Source: Ignavibacteria bacterium (GTDB taxonomy: Bacteria; Bacteroidota; Ignavibacteria; Kapaibacteriales; Kapaibacteriaceae). From it: a DNA stretch of 64,000 bases. Shown here piece after piece: positions 24,942 to 35,051 of the stretch (the first letter of the stretch is position 1; each line of letters begins with the position of its first letter). The DNA lies in contig VGVV01000003.1 in the NCBI GenBank assembly GCA_016873895.1, forward strand, positions 124,001 to 188,000. Direction: 5' to 3'. Under the pieces are notes generated by a model, which ran no database searches, was not told where the DNA came from, and was given only the letters and a program-made list of their open reading frames with translations. The translations under genes and the position numbers were made by a program.

Positions 24942-27900
24942 ATGATCTTTCGACAACTGATATTGTGCGTTGGCCTGCTTGCGTGTACCCATGTTTCTGC
25001 ACAGATTCACAGTTCGGCTACAGGTGTATCGGTTCGCGAAATTGGTCTGCATTCTGTCTATGCCCGATTGAAGTCCGGTCGACACGTTCTTGCCCATCCG
25101 GCATCTATTCCTCTTCCGTCGATCGATACTCGCAGAGATGTGCTGCAATATGAGTTCTATGCGCCTGAAAACGCAGACATGAAGATCACAGTTAATCCTC
25201 GTGACTTCGGCGACCGTGTAACGCTGCGTTCGTTAGGCACGTATGAAGGTACGCCTGTCTGGGTTCTCATGGTTGATCTACTGCGAGATGTTGAGAAAGG
25301 CGGCAGTGCGCTTATTGATTCATTCTCAGTTTCGGTCTCTTGGGATAGACCACACGTAACGTCTCAATACTCTGTTCCGCCAACAACCGCTGTGTTCCTC
25401 AATCCCACATGGAGGCCTCGCACGCGGTCTGGTTATAAGAAATTAGAGCATGGTCAGGGTACTGTTGACCCCAGAGCGTGGTACGACTCAAACGGCAACT
25501 ATGTCGGAATACATACATCACGTGATGGACTAGCTGTTGTACCTGCAGATGAAATTCTCAAGAGCGGAGGCAGTGTGCCTTTAGATAAGATTGCGCTCTT
25601 TTGGAGAGGGCTTGAACAGCCAATCTTGATAGACGACGCCGACTCATCGGGTACTTTCACGCCCAAAGACCTTGTTTTCTTCCAAGGGCGAAGGGCACAG
25701 GGAGATTCTACCTACTTCGACACTGAAGATTCGGTATCTGTGTTTTTTCTAACTACCAATGCACCAACCGGACAGCGAAAGCGGTTTAGCAATTTTGCAT
25801 TTGCGTCTAACGCTGCAGATACCACCGAGTCTGTGTTTGTTCGCAAGCACTTCGAGCAGGATACTGGATACTATCATCCCGGTAGCGGCATCGATGATGA
25901 TCATTCCATATTTGAGTCGTCTACCGTCTTTCTCGAAGGCTTCTACTGGAAGAACCTATACGGGAGAAGTAAGCAGCACGCTACGTTCACGACGAGATTC
26001 ACACCTGCTGAATCTGGAACAACAAACTTTACAGTACATTATGCAACGACAACAGCAAATGCCAAGTATACCCCTGAACATCTAGTCGGTGTTTGGTCAC
26101 CAGCCAGGCAGGCGCCGTTGTATCGAGAGATTGACGGCTATCAGCGTGTTGGACAGACATGGTCAAGTCAATCTGCCGCAGTGCCATCGGGTACGCAGAG
26201 AATTATTGTACAAGCAACAGGTACTGACGAGTTGCGCAGGCAATCCGATTGGTATAGCGAAGTACTTGTGGATGCCATTGAGATCTACGGTGATGCAAGC
26301 CCCGTGTTAGATAGTGGTCGTTTACACTGCACAGTATCGAATACCGTAACATCACTTTTGAAAATTAGTAATGTACATCATGGCGGTGTATACATACTCG
26401 ATACTGCCAAATCATCTATAGGTAGGGTGGTCAGTCATGTTCCAGGTTATACTGTGCGGGGCGGCATCTGGTCTGATATAGTCCCAGATATACCATGGGA
26501 CGGTCTTTCATTCAGTGCCTCGGTAACAATTGGCTCGCAAACGATTATGATTGATTCGCTTAATGCGTACGCACTCATAACTGCGGACGTCGTGACAGGT
26601 GAACTTGCAATGCTTCGTGACTTGTCTGCATCCGAAGTTAAATCCCGCTTAGCCAACGTGCCACCTGATGATCTCACTGTTGTAGTTAGTGCAGGGGGCC
26701 CTCCTGACCAGGAATTAGTCGATGATCTGCGTGCTCGTGGTATCCGTGCAATAGATACAGAAAGCCAGCATGTTTGGATTGCGGCTTCAGCCAAAGGTGA
26801 AGGGGCGTTCAGCAACGATAATGGACTAACAGCCCATTTTTCGAACACGAAAGGCACTGATGGGGCATCAACAGTCTTGTTACCAACAGGCATTCACCAT
26901 TTGTTTGTATGCGACTCGTCAGGTTTGGAACGTGCTCGAACGTTCGCTGCTAGAAATCAAGGCATCAATCGAGATTCGGTGTTTGGAGATATCATTGCAA
27001 TAGCCCATCGTGACTACCTGCAAGAGGCGTCCCGATGGGCAAAGCACCGTTTCCAGATGAGTGGCAAGAGCATACGTCTCTACGATGTGGACGCCGTCTT
27101 CGAAGAGTACGACGCAGGGCGGCGTGGACCTCAGGCAATTAGAGCCTTCCTCTCTGATGCCTTCAACAAGTCTCAGAAAAAGCCAACGCATTGTGTGTTG
27201 ATTGGTAATGCCAGCTGGGATGCACGCCTGGCAATTAAAGGCGGCAATGTTGGGGCACGACGTGCAAATCAGGTTCCAACCTATGGACGACCAAGTACAG
27301 ATATGTGGTTTGGTCTTTTAGATGACGAGCAAGATGTTGCTGTGCCTGAACTCATCGTTACACGGTTACCAGCAGCAACGCCTGATGAATGCAGGAGTAT
27401 CGTTGATAAGATTATCACAACCGACACTCTGCCATACCAGCCATACATGAGGAAGTTCCTTTATGTTGGTGGCGGTACGTTAGAAGAGAATTTCTGTGAT
27501 ATGTACAGGCGAATGCTAGATGATTCGTTTGGTTCCGAGATTGTTTTCACTGCACCGCCCCTTTGCATCGATACCGTTACTGTGTGCAATACAGACTATG
27601 CCGCACCCGGTCTAGAGATTCGCCGCAAGGTTAATGATGGTGTGGGCTGGATGAACTACATAGGGCATGGTGGTACTGATGTCTTTGACATCACTGATTG
27701 GGACCCAGAGGATCTGCAAAATGGTAATCGGTATCCCATTCTTGCGACATTCTCCTGTTTGACTGGTAATTATTCGAGCCCGAATTCCGCGTGCGAGAAC
27801 GCTTCGTACCTAACAGAGCCTAACCGTGGCGTTGTTGCGGCTATGGGTTCTACTGGTTATCAGTATTTGCCCGTCGTGGACTTGTTGCATTTCAGATACC

Positions 27901-30629
27901 ACGAGGCAATGCTGTTCAAGGGGCTTCGTTCTATCGGCGACCTGACATACGAGACAAAGCGTGCTTTTGCAACGATGGGGAATCAAATCGGACGCAATGC
28001 AGCATTGCAATACTGTGTGCTTGGAGATCCATTTACACGTCTGCGCATTGATACGGTTCCAGATCTGCGAGTTTATGCCAGCGGTATTGTAGTTCAGAGC
28101 GCTGAGGGCACACCAAGTGTTTACGCACAACAAGATTCATTCCGTGTCGCGGTTGATATCGTCAACAGCGGAGTAGCCACGCGCCATCCGACAGCTGTAA
28201 TTGTGAGGCGATATGCCAAAGGGGTAACTAAGCTTATTGACTCTGTTGAGGTAACTGTCCCACAAGATGTATGCTCACGATACCAGTTCTATGTAACATT
28301 CCCTACAGGCGAAGCCGGTGATCAGTTTATACATGTACAAATAGATCCAAGAAAGAATACAACCGAAGACACACTGTACAAGCAAGCTTGGTATTCTTTT
28401 TCAATAGTAAATAGATCATTGTTGGTGATAGACCCGGATGAATACGGTGTCGTCGATATTGATAGTCCAAAATTCAGAGTACTGTATCCATATAGCTCAA
28501 ACGATGGTAGTATCGACACGATTACATTCAGTATTCATGGTTCGAAACTGGATGCTGAGCAAGGCGTGCGTTCAGTTGTTGTGCGCCCTGACGTGATCTA
28601 CAGTCGCGTCTATGCCGATGTTCTCCTTCGGCTTACTCCCCAGGAGATAGCGCAATTAGCAGCGGACCGGCTGTATTGGTTGCGAGCTGGTACCAACGGC
28701 AGCGGGCAAACAATACGACCATTTAGCTTTAAGAAGGGCGGTGTAGACATAGAGCACCATGTGGTGTTTGCAGACTATATGGCAGAGGAATCAGATGCTG
28801 TGCAGTATAATCCTACCACCCAGTGTCTCAGTCTGGCAGCATTCCCAGTGCCGTTGAATCTACAATCGAGTGGAGCAATGACCGCCGACCCCGTGCGTGT
28901 TCCATCGTTGAGGTTAGGGTTTGGTGATACACTCATCCAGAGCTCGTTCCGCAACGGTATCAACGTCGCAGTGATTCGCCCCTTCAGTAGACTACCCAGA
29001 GTTATCAGACGGTATGATACATCGCCAAATCCAGCTCCCTTGGAGACGGGGCATTCGGGTGGGGCAGCAGAATGTATAGCGTTTTTGAAAGATTCGATTC
29101 TGCCACATGAGATAGTAGCTGTTGCAGCTTGTAATGAGTCTTTCACACAATTTATCAAGCTCAATCTCCGAGATTCACTAGCTCGTGTGCTGAACGAATA
29201 TGGAAGTAGCAAAACCTCGTTTGCAGACGTCGGTAGCTCATATGTCTTTGTTGGCTCGCGAGATCCTTCGTTGAGTCCCATGGAGATACTCGAGCAGTTG
29301 TCAACTGGTCGAATCGCGGTTCTAGATACGGTGTTACTCATACGAAACGATGCTGCAACACTGCGTCCAGTCGTTATTGAACGACCACGCGCTATGAAGG
29401 TTGCATCACATACAAATGGTGATGGTGTATTTGCCCTTGTGGGACGCAGTGGCTATGATAATTCAATTAATCTTGACACTATGTATGCATCATGGACAGC
29501 GCCACGAAACTCTTCAACATTGAAGTCCGTTGTGTTCACGCCCACACTGCGTGCATCCGACGTAAATCCAAATCCGCAGTTCCGTGAGCTCTCGATATCC
29601 TATGTCCCAGCACCAATGCTTCTGTTCGATTCGACAACGATCAACGTAACACCGCGATCTTCACTCCGCGGAGATAGTGTGGAAGTAGAGTATAGCGTCC
29701 GCAATCTTCACGTGCGACATAGTGCACTTGGCATGGAAGCGATCGCAGCACTGCGGAGTGCGCTTGATACTGCAGATCAGCAAGCGGCAATGTTCAGCAT
29801 TGCCAACATTCCGCCGGATCAGAGGTATCGACTAGTCATTCGCGGACGGAATGATTCTCGATGGTCGCTCGTATCTGCATCGTATAGAGCCTCTATGCCT
29901 AGCGTCGAAAAGATGCTTTACCCCATGTATGGAAATGCATCAATTACCTACAAGCCGAGGGAAGATGTTGAGCCGCCAGTGATTGAGATTCTTGCTAACA
30001 GCAGGAAGGTGCTCGGCGGTGACTACGTTGATAGCATCCCCACGTTTCTTGTGAAGATTATCGATGCGTCGTCGCTTGAGATTCGCAATGAAGACAACGT
30101 AGTCATGTTCGTAAATGGTGTACGCATTCGTTCTGCTACCGCGCAGAACTTTCGATTTATTCCAACCGCAGAGTGCAACGGGCTTTTTCCGGGCGAATCA
30201 GTGCGCGCCGCAGTGCAGTTCGATTTTCCGATGGAAAGGGGCGAGAACCTCGTGATTGTTCGTGCTACTGATGCTAGTGGCAATAAGGACACCACAGAAG
30301 TCTTTCTAATCTATAAACCTGAACCTGAAGTTACGGTGGTTCGCTACGGTCCAAATCCAACAACAGGTGCGGTATCATTTACGGTTTCTACGGCAGGACA
30401 AGGTTTGTCAGCCCCGTTCATGATACGGATGCATGACGCCCAAGGTAGGATTGTTTTGAGTAAAGAACTGGCCTTGCCAATTGGAACCTCATCGTTCGTT
30501 ATTGATGCAGAAACGCAACAGGGGTCTTCACTTGCTCCGGGCGTTTATTTGTGGTCGATTGTGCCTAAGTCTAACAGTTTAGTTGATGTGGATAATACAA
30601 CCTCCGGAATTGTCGCAATAGTGCGCTAA
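24942..30629 (+). CDS. Gingipain-type C25 peptidase, giant secreted protein (PorU-like)
   Basis: A 1895-residue exported protein with an N-terminal signal peptide (LILCVGLLACTHVSAQ). A beta-rich prodomain of about 600 residues is followed by a C25 cysteine-peptidase domain (about 640-1040). The catalytic dyad is visible as H909 in NYIGHGG and C939 in ATFSCLTGNY. LIGNASWDARL and the CVLGDPFTRL end motif are also typical. Long Ig-like repeats follow. The last 80 residues (YGPNPTTGAVSFTV..., MHDAQGRIV, APGVYLWSI) look like a type IX secretion C-terminal sorting domain. Architecture resembles PorU, the T9SS sortase, but PorU is usually about 1100-1300 residues, so a secreted gingipain-like protease is equally possible. 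AAGGGAG precedes the ATG. Confidence 0.88.
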   Translation: MIFRQLILCVGLLACTHVSAQIHSSATGVSVREIGLHSVYARLKSGRHVLAHPASIPLPSIDTRRDVLQYEFYAPENADMKITVNPRDFGDRVTLRSLGTYEGTPVWVLMVDLLRDVEKGGSALIDSFSVSVSWDRPHVTSQYSVPPTTAVFLNPTWRPRTRSGYKKLEHGQGTVDPRAWYDSNGNYVGIHTSRDGLAVVPADEILKSGGSVPLDKIALFWRGLEQPILIDDADSSGTFTPKDLVFFQGRRAQGDSTYFDTEDSVSVFFLTTNAPTGQRKRFSNFAFASNAADTTESVFVRKHFEQDTGYYHPGSGIDDDHSIFESSTVFLEGFYWKNLYGRSKQHATFTTRFTPAESGTTNFTVHYATTTANAKYTPEHLVGVWSPARQAPLYREIDGYQRVGQTWSSQSAAVPSGTQRIIVQATGTDELRRQSDWYSEVLVDAIEIYGDASPVLDSGRLHCTVSNTVTSLLKISNVHHGGVYILDTAKSSIGRVVSHVPGYTVRGGIWSDIVPDIPWDGLSFSASVTIGSQTIMIDSLNAYALITADVVTGELAMLRDLSASEVKSRLANVPPDDLTVVVSAGGPPDQELVDDLRARGIRAIDTESQHVWIAASAKGEGAFSNDNGLTAHFSNTKGTDGASTVLLPTGIHHLFVCDSSGLERARTFAARNQGINRDSVFGDIIAIAHRDYLQEASRWAKHRFQMSGKSIRLYDVDAVFEEYDAGRRGPQAIRAFLSDAFNKSQKKPTHCVLIGNASWDARLAIKGGNVGARRANQVPTYGRPSTDMWFGLLDDEQDVAVPELIVTRLPAATPDECRSIVDKIITTDTLPYQPYMRKFLYVGGGTLEENFCDMYRRMLDDSFGSEIVFTAPPLCIDTVTVCNTDYAAPGLEIRRKVNDGVGWMNYIGHGGTDVFDITDWDPEDLQNGNRYPILATFSCLTGNYSSPNSACENASYLTEPNRGVVAAMGSTGYQYLPVVDLLHFRYHEAMLFKGLRSIGDLTYETKRAFATMGNQIGRNAALQYCVLGDPFTRLRIDTVPDLRVYASGIVVQSAEGTPSVYAQQDSFRVAVDIVNSGVATRHPTAVIVRRYAKGVTKLIDSVEVTVPQDVCSRYQFYVTFPTGEAGDQFIHVQIDPRKNTTEDTLYKQAWYSFSIVNRSLLVIDPDEYGVVDIDSPKFRVLYPYSSNDGSIDTITFSIHGSKLDAEQGVRSVVVRPDVIYSRVYADVLLRLTPQEIAQLAADRLYWLRAGTNGSGQTIRPFSFKKGGVDIEHHVVFADYMAEESDAVQYNPTTQCLSLAAFPVPLNLQSSGAMTADPVRVPSLRLGFGDTLIQSSFRNGINVAVIRPFSRLPRVIRRYDTSPNPAPLETGHSGGAAECIAFLKDSILPHEIVAVAACNESFTQFIKLNLRDSLARVLNEYGSSKTSFADVGSSYVFVGSRDPSLSPMEILEQLSTGRIAVLDTVLLIRNDAATLRPVVIERPRAMKVASHTNGDGVFALVGRSGYDNSINLDTMYASWTAPRNSSTLKSVVFTPTLRASDVNPNPQFRELSISYVPAPMLLFDSTTINVTPRSSLRGDSVEVEYSVRNLHVRHSALGMEAIAALRSALDTADQQAAMFSIANIPPDQRYRLVIRGRNDSRWSLVSASYRASMPSVEKMLYPMYGNASITYKPREDVEPPVIEILANSRKVLGGDYVDSIPTFLVKIIDASSLEIRNEDNVVMFVNGVRIRSATAQNFRFIPTAECNGLFPGESVRAAVQFDFPMERGENLVIVRATDASGNKDTTEVFLIYKPEPEVTVVRYGPNPTTGAVSFTVSTAGQGLSAPFMIRMHDAQGRIVLSKELALPIGTSSFVIDAETQQGSSLAPGVYLWSIVPKSNSLVDVDNTTSGIVAIVR

Positions 30630-30667
30630 ATCTCTGTAATACAAGCCATTCCGTACCTTCGATTTCG

Positions 30668-30690
30668 TAAATTTGAGGGTTGTACAACCC
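30668..30690 (+). promoter_or_regulatory. gyrA promoter element and 14-bp palindrome
   Basis: TAAATTTG (30668-30675), an exact TAnnTTTG match, is followed two bases later by the perfect 14-base palindrome GGGTTGTACAACCC (30677-30690). Transcription would start inside the palindrome. It ends 17 bases before the gyrA ATG, a good place for an operator or a supercoiling-responsive start region. Confidence 0.5.
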
Positions 30691-30707
30691 ACTGTAAGCA
30701 AGGGGAT

Positions 30708-33185
30708 ATGGCTCTCTCTCATGAACGAATTGTTCCCGTCCTCATGGAGGACGAAATGCGCGATTCGTACCTCGATTATTCAATGTCCGTTATTGTGTCA
30801 CGTGCACTTCCAGACGTGCGCGATGGCATGAAACCCGTACACCGTCGCATCCTTTATGCCATGTATGAGCTGGGTATGACTCCCAATCGGCCATACAAGA
30901 AGTCTGCGCGTATAGTAGGGGAGGTGCTTGGTAAGTACCACCCTCACGGTGATTCAGCCGTATACGACGCAATGGTCCGACTGGCCCAAACGTGGTCGAT
31001 GCGCTACGCACTTGTTGATGGACAAGGTAACTTCGGTTCCATCGATGGAGATTCACCGGCGGCTATGCGTTATACGGAAGCGCGCATGGCTGGTTTGGCT
31101 ATGGAAGTTCTTCGAGATATCGACAAAAATACTGTCGACTTCCGCGGGAACTTTGATGATTCGTTAGAGGAGCCTACAGTTCTGCCTGCAGTGTTGCCAA
31201 CACTGCTCGTTAATGGCGCGAATGGCATTGCAGTGGGAATGGCCACGAACATCCCGCCACATAATCTGCGTGAAATTGTATCGGGAATTCAGGCTTTGAT
31301 TGCAGAGCCTAACATCACCAACGAAGAGCTTCTCAAGTATGTGACTGCACCAGACTTCCCAACTGGTGGTATCATTTACGGCTACGAAGGTGTGCGCAAT
31401 GCATACACAACAGGACGTGGCAAGATCCTTGTGCGCTCAAAGGCTGCCATCGAAACCAACAAGCAAGGGCGCGAGGCAATCGTTATTACAGAGTTGCCAT
31501 ATCAAGTCAGCAAAGCAGGATTGATAGAGAAGATTGCTGATCTTGTTAAGGCCAAGACCCTGGAGGATATCTCAGATATCCGTGATGAGTCTGACCGCGA
31601 TGGTCTACGTGTTGTTATCGAACTCAAGCGCGATGCCGTTCCAATGGTCGTGTTGAATAATCTGTACAAGCACACGCAAATGCAGGTAACATTTGGTGTT
31701 ATCATGCTTGCACTTGTGAATGGACGTCCAAGGATCCTGACTCTCAAAGAGATGATGGAGGAGTTCGTTAAGCATAGGAATGAAGTTGTTGTACGCCGTA
31801 CCAAGTTTGATTTAGATGCTGCAGAGAAACGCGCCCACATTTTAGAGGGCTTCATCATTGCGCTTGACAACATTGATGCAATCATCAAGTCGATCAAGGG
31901 ATCAAAAGATGCAGCACAAGCCTCGCAGAAACTTCAGGAGCGTTTTGGTCTTTCCGAGATTCAAGCAAAGGCAATTCTTGACATGCGATTGCAGCGTCTT
32001 ACAGGCCTTGAACGCGAAAAAATTCAGACGGAATATGCAGAGGTGATTCAAACAATTGAGCGCCTGCGTGCCATTCTGGTAAATAAAGATCTTCAAATGC
32101 AGATCATCGGTCAGGAACTGGTGGAACTCTCTGCTAAGCACGGTGATGAGCGTCGTACCCAGGTTGTGTATGACGCAAAAGACTTCACACTTGAAGACAT
32201 GATTGCCAACGAAGAGGTTATCATTTCAATCTCTCACAATGGCTTTATCAAGCGAACTCCTGTGACTACGTATCGAAGGCAGAACCGCGGTGGAAGAGGT
32301 GTTTCCGGTGCCGGGACGTACGAAGACGACTGGGTGGAACATATGTTCCGCGCATCAACGCATCATTACATGCTGTTCTTCACTGACAGGGGGCGCGTAT
32401 ATCGTCAAAAGGTATACGATATTCCAGAGGGCTCACGTAATGCCAAGGGTAGGTCTTTGGCTAACGTGATTCAGAAGCAATCGGACGAGAAGGTAACAGC
32501 GTATCTCTCCGTCACGGACTTTGAAATGGATGACGCATTTATTTTCATGGCCACCCGAAATGGTACTGTGAAAAAAACATCGCTAAAGGACTTCGCAAAC
32601 GTTCGTTCAAATGGAATCATTGCTGTTAATCTCGATGATGACGATCGTCTAATAGCTGCGCGCTTGACAGATGGAACGATGGAGGTTCTTATCGGTGCGT
32701 CCAGCGGTTTAGCTGTTCGTTTTCATGAATCAGATGTTCGCCCAATGGGCAGGGCTGCTGCTGGAGTAAAGGGCATCGCTCTTACCGACAATGCTCATGT
32801 TATCGCGCTCAATGTCGTACGGAGGGCAGATGCGCAGGTGATCGTCGTAGGTTCACGAGGTATGGGCAAGCGTACTGTTATCGATGACTTCCGTAAGACA
32901 AAACGTGGTGCAAAGGGCGTCATCGCAATGAATATCACAGAGAAAACAGGCACCATCTGTGCAATTCTCGAAGTGAGCGACGAGGAGGATTTAGTTGTCA
33001 TTACGACAAACGGGATTCTCATTCGTCAGCCGGTAAAGGATGTTCGCCAACTAGGACGTAATGCCCAAGGCGTCCGCCTGATTCGTCTTGAAGAGGGCGA
33101 TCAGATAGCTGACATCACTACCGTAACTCGTGACGATGATTCCGAGTCCGAGCTTCCAGAGACTACAGAGTCAAGCGCTACATAA
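30708..33185 (+). CDS. gyrA: DNA gyrase subunit A
   Basis: The breakage-rejoining subunit of the ATP-driven type II topoisomerase that introduces negative supercoils. The N-terminal domain matches Escherichia coli numbering: quinolone-region S83 and D87 in [10 protein letters not shown] (wild-type, sensitive residues) and catalytic Y122 in AAMRYTE. The C-terminal beta-pinwheel contains the GyrA box as QNRGGRG, required for DNA wrapping and distinguishing it from ParC. Length (825 residues) is normal. It ends with an acidic tail. A strong terminator follows at 33229. gyrB is not in the window. Confidence 0.97.
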   Translation: MALSHERIVPVLMEDEMRDSYLDYSMSVIVSRALPDVRDGMKPVHRRILYAMYELGMTPNRPYKKSARIVGEVLGKYHPHGDSAVYDAMVRLAQTWSMRYALVDGQGNFGSIDGDSPAAMRYTEARMAGLAMEVLRDIDKNTVDFRGNFDDSLEEPTVLPAVLPTLLVNGANGIAVGMATNIPPHNLREIVSGIQALIAEPNITNEELLKYVTAPDFPTGGIIYGYEGVRNAYTTGRGKILVRSKAAIETNKQGREAIVITELPYQVSKAGLIEKIADLVKAKTLEDISDIRDESDRDGLRVVIELKRDAVPMVVLNNLYKHTQMQVTFGVIMLALVNGRPRILTLKEMMEEFVKHRNEVVVRRTKFDLDAAEKRAHILEGFIIALDNIDAIIKSIKGSKDAAQASQKLQERFGLSEIQAKAILDMRLQRLTGLEREKIQTEYAEVIQTIERLRAILVNKDLQMQIIGQELVELSAKHGDERRTQVVYDAKDFTLEDMIANEEVIISISHNGFIKRTPVTTYRRQNRGGRGVSGAGTYEDDWVEHMFRASTHHYMLFFTDRGRVYRQKVYDIPEGSRNAKGRSLANVIQKQSDEKVTAYLSVTDFEMDDAFIFMATRNGTVKKTSLKDFANVRSNGIIAVNLDDDDRLIAARLTDGTMEVLIGASSGLAVRFHESDVRPMGRAAAGVKGIALTDNAHVIALNVVRRADAQVIVVGSRGMGKRTVIDDFRKTKRGAKGVIAMNITEKTGTICAILEVSDEEDLVVITTNGILIRQPVKDVRQLGRNAQGVRLIRLEEGDQIADITTVTRDDDSESELPETTESSAT

Positions 33186-33228
33186 GGTTTGTTGCTGTGA
33201 TGCTACAAGTTGTAACGAGATGCAGAAG

Positions 33229-33262
33229 ACACCAGATGAGTTTACTCGTCTGGTGTTTTTGT
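33229..33262 (+). terminator. gyrA terminator that overlaps the next gene's start
   Basis: A 12-base stem (ACACCAGATGAG with CTCGTCTGGTGT, one G-T pair) has a TTTA loop and is followed by TTTTTGTTT. It is an excellent intrinsic terminator 44 bases after the gyrA stop. The only good ATG for the following gene (33236) lies inside its left arm. Confidence 0.85.
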
Positions 33263-35005
33263 TTGTGGTCTGCAGATGCCCTGATAGCTAGGACTAGAAC
33301 TGCAGTCGACGACAGCATTGCGCGTGTTGCACAACATGAGGGGCTACGTAATACAGAGCGCCGCATTGGGCGGCTGCTACTCGAGGCAGAGACAGAGATT
33401 TGCACGCTCAATAAAGATTCAATTCGCTTGATTGCAGGTAATGAGCTAGGAGAAATACTGCAGCGTGGCACGCCATTTATGCCATTGAGACAGGGTTTCA
33501 CTGGACAGTGGGATGGTGTTGACATCTGTGGTATTCTACCGAGCAGTCAAGTGGTTACACACAATGGTATTCCCGTGACCACCGTAACGTCGGGAAGCTA
33601 CTCACCGTTGATGATGTCTCCAGGGTATATAGAACGCATCGAGATACTAACCGGTACCGATGCGATTGGGTCGTTGCCCAGTGCTGCGCTGGCTGGTTTC
33701 AATTTGCAAAAGCGATCGTACAACAGTGCTCGCCCCTTTACTGCAATGTCGTACTTTCAAGGGGCTGGTGATCTTGTTGGTGGCGGGGTAACGTATGCTC
33801 AGAATCTATCTACTACCAACTCTGTCGCTGCTCAAGTGCGACGTTCAGGTGCCCGTGGTGTGTATCAGAAAACAGACTACGATGCATGGAATGTACATCT
33901 TCAAGATAGAGTTCGACTAGATTCTTCCAATGTTCTTCTTGGTACATACGACCTCTATACTTCGGATATGGATCCTTGGGGCGGTCTTACGCAAGACCCC
34001 TTTCCCGGTGCTGATCTCATAGAAACGATTTCTCCAAAGAATCAGTATGCACGTGAGGTAACGCGCAGACATGACATGGCATTGCAGCATAGTTATAGCT
34101 CTGGAAATGCACACGGCATGGATGTAGTTTCAAGTTTGTATGGCAACTCAAATGCGTTGAAGCGCTCCGACACTGTGTGGCGCTCCTGGTACTCTGGACT
34201 AACATCCTCAGTGCATTGGGCTAAGCGATCACTGCGGCTTGGCGGGGGGGCAAAAATCGAATATCAGAGCAACGATATTATTTACCGAGATAGAGACGTT
34301 AGCTCATTGAATATGTCAAGCTGGGTTAAGGCTACATACGAGCTTACGGATCATTTACAGTTTGCCTCCTCTTTGCGCTATGACTACGGAACAAGAAGAG
34401 ATCTTGGGTATGGAGTAGCGATTACTTATCGTGACTCGGCCGTAACATATAAAGCGGACATGAGCCAGGTAGATAATATGATTGAGAGGTCTCGTGCGCA
34501 ACTCATCTATGGACTGGCTAGGTATTCCGTAGCGGGAGTACCAATCCAAGCAATAGCATACCATTACAATGGCAATCAGACATCTACCGGTGTCCTGCTA
34601 TCGGCCGCACACAGAGCAAGTACTTGGGATGTGTCTGGACAAATCAGGGTTATGACTCGCAAAGACAGTACAGTTAGTGGCACTACATATTTTGTTTCTG
34701 CACAGTTGGCATACATATACTCCACAACTTCGAGTACCATCTGGTTTGGTGCAGAGGGTGGTCTTCTTGGTTCTAATGCCTTGCCGCAGTTCGATGTGTA
34801 CGAACGTTCGTATACGTCACTGCCTTTGGTTGCTGGATCAAATCAGAATACAGGACTTTCGTTGTTTGCCAAAGTCATAGTAGGCACTGCATCATTACGT
34901 GCGTCGTTTGATAACATACTAGGCGCTCGATGGTATACAGTTGCATTTATGCCAGATGTACCACGACAATTCCGTTTGAGTCTCGATTGGACATTTGTAG
35001 ATTAG
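33236..35005 (+). CDS. Outer-membrane beta-barrel protein with TonB plug-like N-terminus
   Basis: I assign an outer-membrane barrel from composition and pattern. A hydrophobic leader (MSLLVWCFCLWSADALIA) is followed by a region resembling a TonB-receptor plug (ILPSSQVVTHNGIPVTTVTSG, SPGYIERIEILTGTDAIGSLP). About 400 residues of alternating amphipathic strands follow, ending in the aromatic FRLSLDWTFVD typical of a last barrel strand. At about 590 residues it is shorter than most TonB receptors and shows no carboxypeptidase-like domain. The transported substrate is unknown. The ATG at 33236 lies within the gyrA terminator hairpin, an odd arrangement; the ORF could also open at 33197. Confidence 0.65.
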   Translation: MSLLVWCFCLWSADALIARTRTAVDDSIARVAQHEGLRNTERRIGRLLLEAETEICTLNKDSIRLIAGNELGEILQRGTPFMPLRQGFTGQWDGVDICGILPSSQVVTHNGIPVTTVTSGSYSPLMMSPGYIERIEILTGTDAIGSLPSAALAGFNLQKRSYNSARPFTAMSYFQGAGDLVGGGVTYAQNLSTTNSVAAQVRRSGARGVYQKTDYDAWNVHLQDRVRLDSSNVLLGTYDLYTSDMDPWGGLTQDPFPGADLIETISPKNQYAREVTRRHDMALQHSYSSGNAHGMDVVSSLYGNSNALKRSDTVWRSWYSGLTSSVHWAKRSLRLGGGAKIEYQSNDIIYRDRDVSSLNMSSWVKATYELTDHLQFASSLRYDYGTRRDLGYGVAITYRDSAVTYKADMSQVDNMIERSRAQLIYGLARYSVAGVPIQAIAYHYNGNQTSTGVLLSAAHRASTWDVSGQIRVMTRKDSTVSGTTYFVSAQLAYIYSTTSSTIWFGAEGGLLGSNALPQFDVYERSYTSLPLVAGSNQNTGLSLFAKVIVGTASLRASFDNILGARWYTVAFMPDVPRQFRLSLDWTFVD

Positions 35006-35051
35006 GCTTTGCTAGGAATCAAGCCATTTCATTGACCAAAGGGTGTCATTC

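Noticed and set aside
28775..29341. 188-codon minus-strand ORF inside the C25 peptidase gene
   Set aside because: Shadow frame of a clearly real gene; composition unlike a protein family.
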